A stretch of DNA of 17,237 bases from JAZDMK01 sp043800975 (GTDB lineage: Bacteria > Bacteroidota > Bacteroidia > Bacteroidales > JAHJDW01), in assembly GCA_043800975.1 (NCBI GenBank), contig JAZDMK010000293.1:1-17237 (forward strand). Reading direction: 5' to 3'. Positions 14,939-17,237 of this stretch are shown one piece after another. The position numbers were made by a program, and so were the translations under genes. A model generated the notes under the pieces. It did not search any database and was not told where the DNA came from. It saw nothing but the letters and a program-made list of their open reading frames with translations. Each line of letters begins with the position of its first letter. The stretch's first letter is position 1.

Positions 14939-16990
14939 ATGAAGAGATTTTCGTTGTTGTTGCTTGCGGGCATTGGATTTTTTTCTCTACAAACTAATGC
15001 ACAAAACCTTAAAAAGGGTTTTAAATTATTAGAAAAAAATCAGGTAAAAGAAGCGCGTATCATTTTTGATTCTGCGTTTAAAGCAAATGTGGATTGCCCT
15101 GCTGCGAATTATGCCATCTCAGTTATTCTAATTAAAAACACACAGCCCCCTGAGTATTTCAAATCGCTGAACCATGCTGTGTGGGCTTTTCAGGGAGGTT
15201 ATGGCATTCCTTTAAACAAAAAGTACATAAAACTTAAAAAGTACTTTACGCATGAAAGCATCGGGAAGTGGCTTACAACTGTCGACTCCAGTCTCTTTGT
15301 TTACATGAAGAAACAAACTGAGATGGGAATTTTCAATGACTTTGATAAAGAATGTAAATATTCTAAGCATTATAGAGAAGTAATGAAAATACGCGATTCG
15401 ATTCAATTTGAGCAGGCAAAAAATACGAATTCTGTGGAAGCGCTGGATGAATTTATTGTGAAATATCCCACTTCGATGCAGAAGCCCAAAGCGCAATCGT
15501 TGCGTAATGAAATTGCTTATGAGAATGTAAAAAAATCGAACAGCATCAATGATTATGAAAACTTCATTCAGAAATATTCGGATGCAGAACAGGTAAATGA
15601 AGCCCGAAACATACTGATAAATCTGGTTTTTCAAGATGTTAAAAAAACAAACAAACTGGAATACTACGAAGAGTTCAGAAACAAATACAAAGATGCTTCT
15701 TCAAAAATTCTTGCCTATTGTGATTCAACCATAGCCTCGAAAAAAGAAATGTCTGCTTACCTAACAGATGCTTCAAATTATAGGATATTTTATCTTCACA
15801 ACAAAGACCTGTGGATGATGAATGAAGACGGCAACGGGCAAACACAGCTCACCAAATCGTATGATATTTTAGCTTTCACTTGCCATCCTTCCGGAAACTA
15901 TGTTTATTACGGGAGAGTTGTTGGCGATGTGCTGGATGTATACCGAGTGGCATCCGACAACAGTGGCATTCACGAAAAAGTTTGTACGCTGGGGAACCGA
16001 ACAAAAAAGAATTTCTTCGAAAGTGAAATTGATGCCGGCTACGGCCAGTTTGGTTTTGCTGACGACAACACACTGGTCATTCGATGCAATTTTTTCTGGG
16101 GCGTGTATGATATGGTGGGCGCCTATTTTATCGATCTGAAAACAAAAAAGATTGATTATTACGATGGCGTCAACAACATGAAGCCAAAGAGATTCAAACA
16201 AAACATACGGCCTGAATTAAAAGTAGCAGACCCAAAATCGAAACCCTTTTTTACTAAGAAAACAGAAAATGAATACGATTTGTTTTTCATAAACGAAAAA
16301 GCAGAAAACATTCGCATTTCACAAACAGAAGAATTTTCGAACCGAGATGTGTGGGGCGAAAAATCAACCGATTTCTTTTATTATGTATTGCCATCCAAAA
16401 AAATAATTTTCAGCTTTATTTCCGATTGCGGCGATCTTTGCCATGGTCCGTCATTCATTGTAAATGCCGACGGAAGCAAACAACAGAACTTCTCAGGCGA
16501 CTTGCTTGATTATGCAAATTTCTCAATTCTGAATTGCAACCGTGAAGCTGTTATTCTCGAAGATAATAATCTGTATGCCTACATGGGTTCTGAAAACAAA
16601 AAATTCATGCTTGCCTGCAACATTGATTATTTTGAAACCCTTCCTATATCAAAAGGCTCGAAAAACAAATCCACATCACTCACTATTACACCTGAGCAAT
16701 CACCCGTATATCCGGGAGGTGAACAGGCAATGAATGAATTCATTTTGAAAAACATCGTATACCCACCCAAAGCGAAAGATCTTGGAATTAAAGGAACCGT
16801 GTATATCAATTTTGTGATTGATGCGGAAGGGGCAGTAACAGATGCGAAAGTGATCCGTGGTATTGGTGGCGGATGTGATGAGGAAGCGCTTCGGGTGATG
16901 AAAATCATGCCAAAATGGGCTCCCGGAACATCGAACGGAAAACCCGTGAAAGTTCAGATGTACCTGCCAGTAAAGTTTGATATTCAATAG
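14939..16990 (+). CDS. Envelope protein: TPR-like repeats, TolB/WD40-like region and TonB C-terminal domain
   Basis: I start this 683-residue protein at the ATG at 14939, which opens directly with a signal peptide (MKRFSLLLLAGIGFFSLQTNAQ); an in-frame TTG at 14912 adds nine residues. Residues 22-60 look like one TPR hairpin. Residues about 156-262 contain three repeats of about 37-40 residues (ALDEFIVKYPTS, DYENFIQKYSDA, YYEEFRNKYKDA), resembling BamD-type TPRs. About residues 280-560 form a beta-rich region opening with RIFYLHNKDLWMMNEDGNGQ and HPSGNYVYYGR, as in TolB/WD40-like propellers. Residues 588-683 are a TonB C-terminal domain (PVYPGGEQAMNEFI, YPPKAKDLGIKGTVYINFVI, GGGCDEEALRVM, MPKWAPG). 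Classical TonB has an N-terminal membrane anchor and a proline-rich spacer, which are absent here, so energy transfer is doubtful. A structural role in an outer-membrane or secretion complex is an inference. The 108-bp tandem repeats begin 29 bases after its stop, and no terminator is visible between. Confidence 0.83.
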   Translation: MKRFSLLLLAGIGFFSLQTNAQNLKKGFKLLEKNQVKEARIIFDSAFKANVDCPAANYAISVILIKNTQPPEYFKSLNHAVWAFQGGYGIPLNKKYIKLKKYFTHESIGKWLTTVDSSLFVYMKKQTEMGIFNDFDKECKYSKHYREVMKIRDSIQFEQAKNTNSVEALDEFIVKYPTSMQKPKAQSLRNEIAYENVKKSNSINDYENFIQKYSDAEQVNEARNILINLVFQDVKKTNKLEYYEEFRNKYKDASSKILAYCDSTIASKKEMSAYLTDASNYRIFYLHNKDLWMMNEDGNGQTQLTKSYDILAFTCHPSGNYVYYGRVVGDVLDVYRVASDNSGIHEKVCTLGNRTKKNFFESEIDAGYGQFGFADDNTLVIRCNFFWGVYDMVGAYFIDLKTKKIDYYDGVNNMKPKRFKQNIRPELKVADPKSKPFFTKKTENEYDLFFINEKAENIRISQTEEFSNRDVWGEKSTDFFYYVLPSKKIIFSFISDCGDLCHGPSFIVNADGSKQQNFSGDLLDYANFSILNCNREAVILEDNNLYAYMGSENKKFMLACNIDYFETLPISKGSKNKSTSLTITPEQSPVYPGGEQAMNEFILKNIVYPPKAKDLGIKGTVYINFVIDAEGAVTDAKVIRGIGGGCDEEALRVMKIMPKWAPGTSNGKPVKVQMYLPVKFDIQ

Positions 16991-17019
16991 CTGTGAAAGG
17001 GAAAAATAACATTTTGTTG

Positions 17020-17237
17020 GAAGACAGAAGCGCGAAGTCAGGAATGGAAAGCTTTCGCACAAATCATCCCCTTCTGGTAGTTGGATGCCCGATGACAGAT
17101 GCTGGAAATAGCCGTATGCAGGGGTCAGAAGACAGAAGCGCGAAGTCAGGAATGGAAAGCTTTCGCACAAATCATCCCCTTCTGGTAGTTGGATGCCCGA
17201 TGACAGATGCTGGAAATAGCCGTATGCAGGGGTCAGA
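17020..17237. repeat. Perfect 108-bp tandem repeat array, running off the window
   Basis: The unit 17020-17127 is repeated without a mismatch at 17128-17235, and the last two bases (GA) begin a third copy, so the array continues beyond the window. The unit is about half G+C, richer than its surroundings, and contains the palindrome GAAAGCTTTC. Its length is 36 codons; one plus-strand frame (starting 17020) and one minus-strand frame contain no stop codon, so repeats stay open in both directions. A plus-strand ATG at 17044 would open a frame to the window end, but nothing shows it is translated. There are no variable spacers, so it is not a CRISPR array. The start of the unit (GTCAGAAGACAGAAG across the junction) resembles AGTC/AGAC-rich intergenic strings that I recall from Bacteroidota genomes, unverified. 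Confidence 0.92.

Noticed and set aside
16700..17170. Minus-strand reading frame across the 108-bp repeats and the end of the TonB-domain gene
   Set aside because: Most of it is antisense to the conserved TonB C-terminal domain. The open frame over the repeats follows from the unit being 36 codons long.
17020..17237. CRISPR array
   Set aside because: Repeats are adjacent and identical with no unique spacers, and the 108-bp unit is far too long; no cas gene is present.

Overview
The window looks like chromosomal DNA from a member of the phylum Bacteroidota. Four proteins end in the type IX secretion system (T9SS) type A sorting domain (PNP-type motif near the start, GLY/GLF/GVYL near the end). 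Almost every product has an N-terminal signal peptide ending near A-Q or S-Q. Leaders are A/T-rich with no clear Shine-Dalgarno sequence, and several starts are preceded by Bacteroidota-style promoters (TTTG about 20 bases ahead of TAnnTTTG). Genus and habitat cannot be read from the sequence. Everything encoded appears destined for the periplasm, outer membrane or cell surface; there are no housekeeping, RNA, phage or transposase genes.

Layout. (1) 132-2213, minus strand: a probable two-gene operon of a T9SS-exported HExxH metallopeptidase followed by a small OmpA-domain protein. (2) 2214-2504: a divergent promoter region with a CTATGTG/CACATAG inverted-repeat element and a 16-bp palindrome. 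(3) 2505-5654, plus strand: two tandem paralogues, each with seven blades of about 51 residues (predicted beta-propeller) and a T9SS tail. Their last 200 bp are about 95% identical although the rest has diverged; a terminator follows. (4) 5803-10350: an OmpA-domain protein with an extra C-terminal half, a small exported protein, and a GH3 glycosidase with a PA14 insert. The last two overlap by one base. (5) 10509-13343: a large T9SS surface protein (PKD-like, SdrD-B-like and DUF7619-like regions) and a 115-residue protein that is only a carboxypeptidase-regulatory-like domain, then a strong terminator. (6) 13402-14835, minus strand: a GH29 alpha-L-fucosidase. (7) 14939-16990, plus strand: a protein joining TPR-like repeats, a TolB/WD40-like region and a TonB C-terminal domain. 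It shares an interlocked divergent promoter region with the fucosidase. (8) From 17020 to the window end: perfect 108-bp tandem repeats continuing past the edge.

Taken together this is a secreted/envelope accessory region: surface proteins delivered by T9SS, peptidoglycan-linked OmpA-like proteins, and two exo-glycosidases that could trim beta-linked sugars and fucose from external glycans. There is no SusC/SusD pair, so it is not a canonical polysaccharide utilisation locus. I see no defence, phage or clearly new enzymatic system. The most unusual items are the near-identical T9SS tails on diverged paralogues, the TPR/propeller/TonB fusion, the 108-bp array that is open in frame on both strands, and the 2248-2344 inverted-repeat element.
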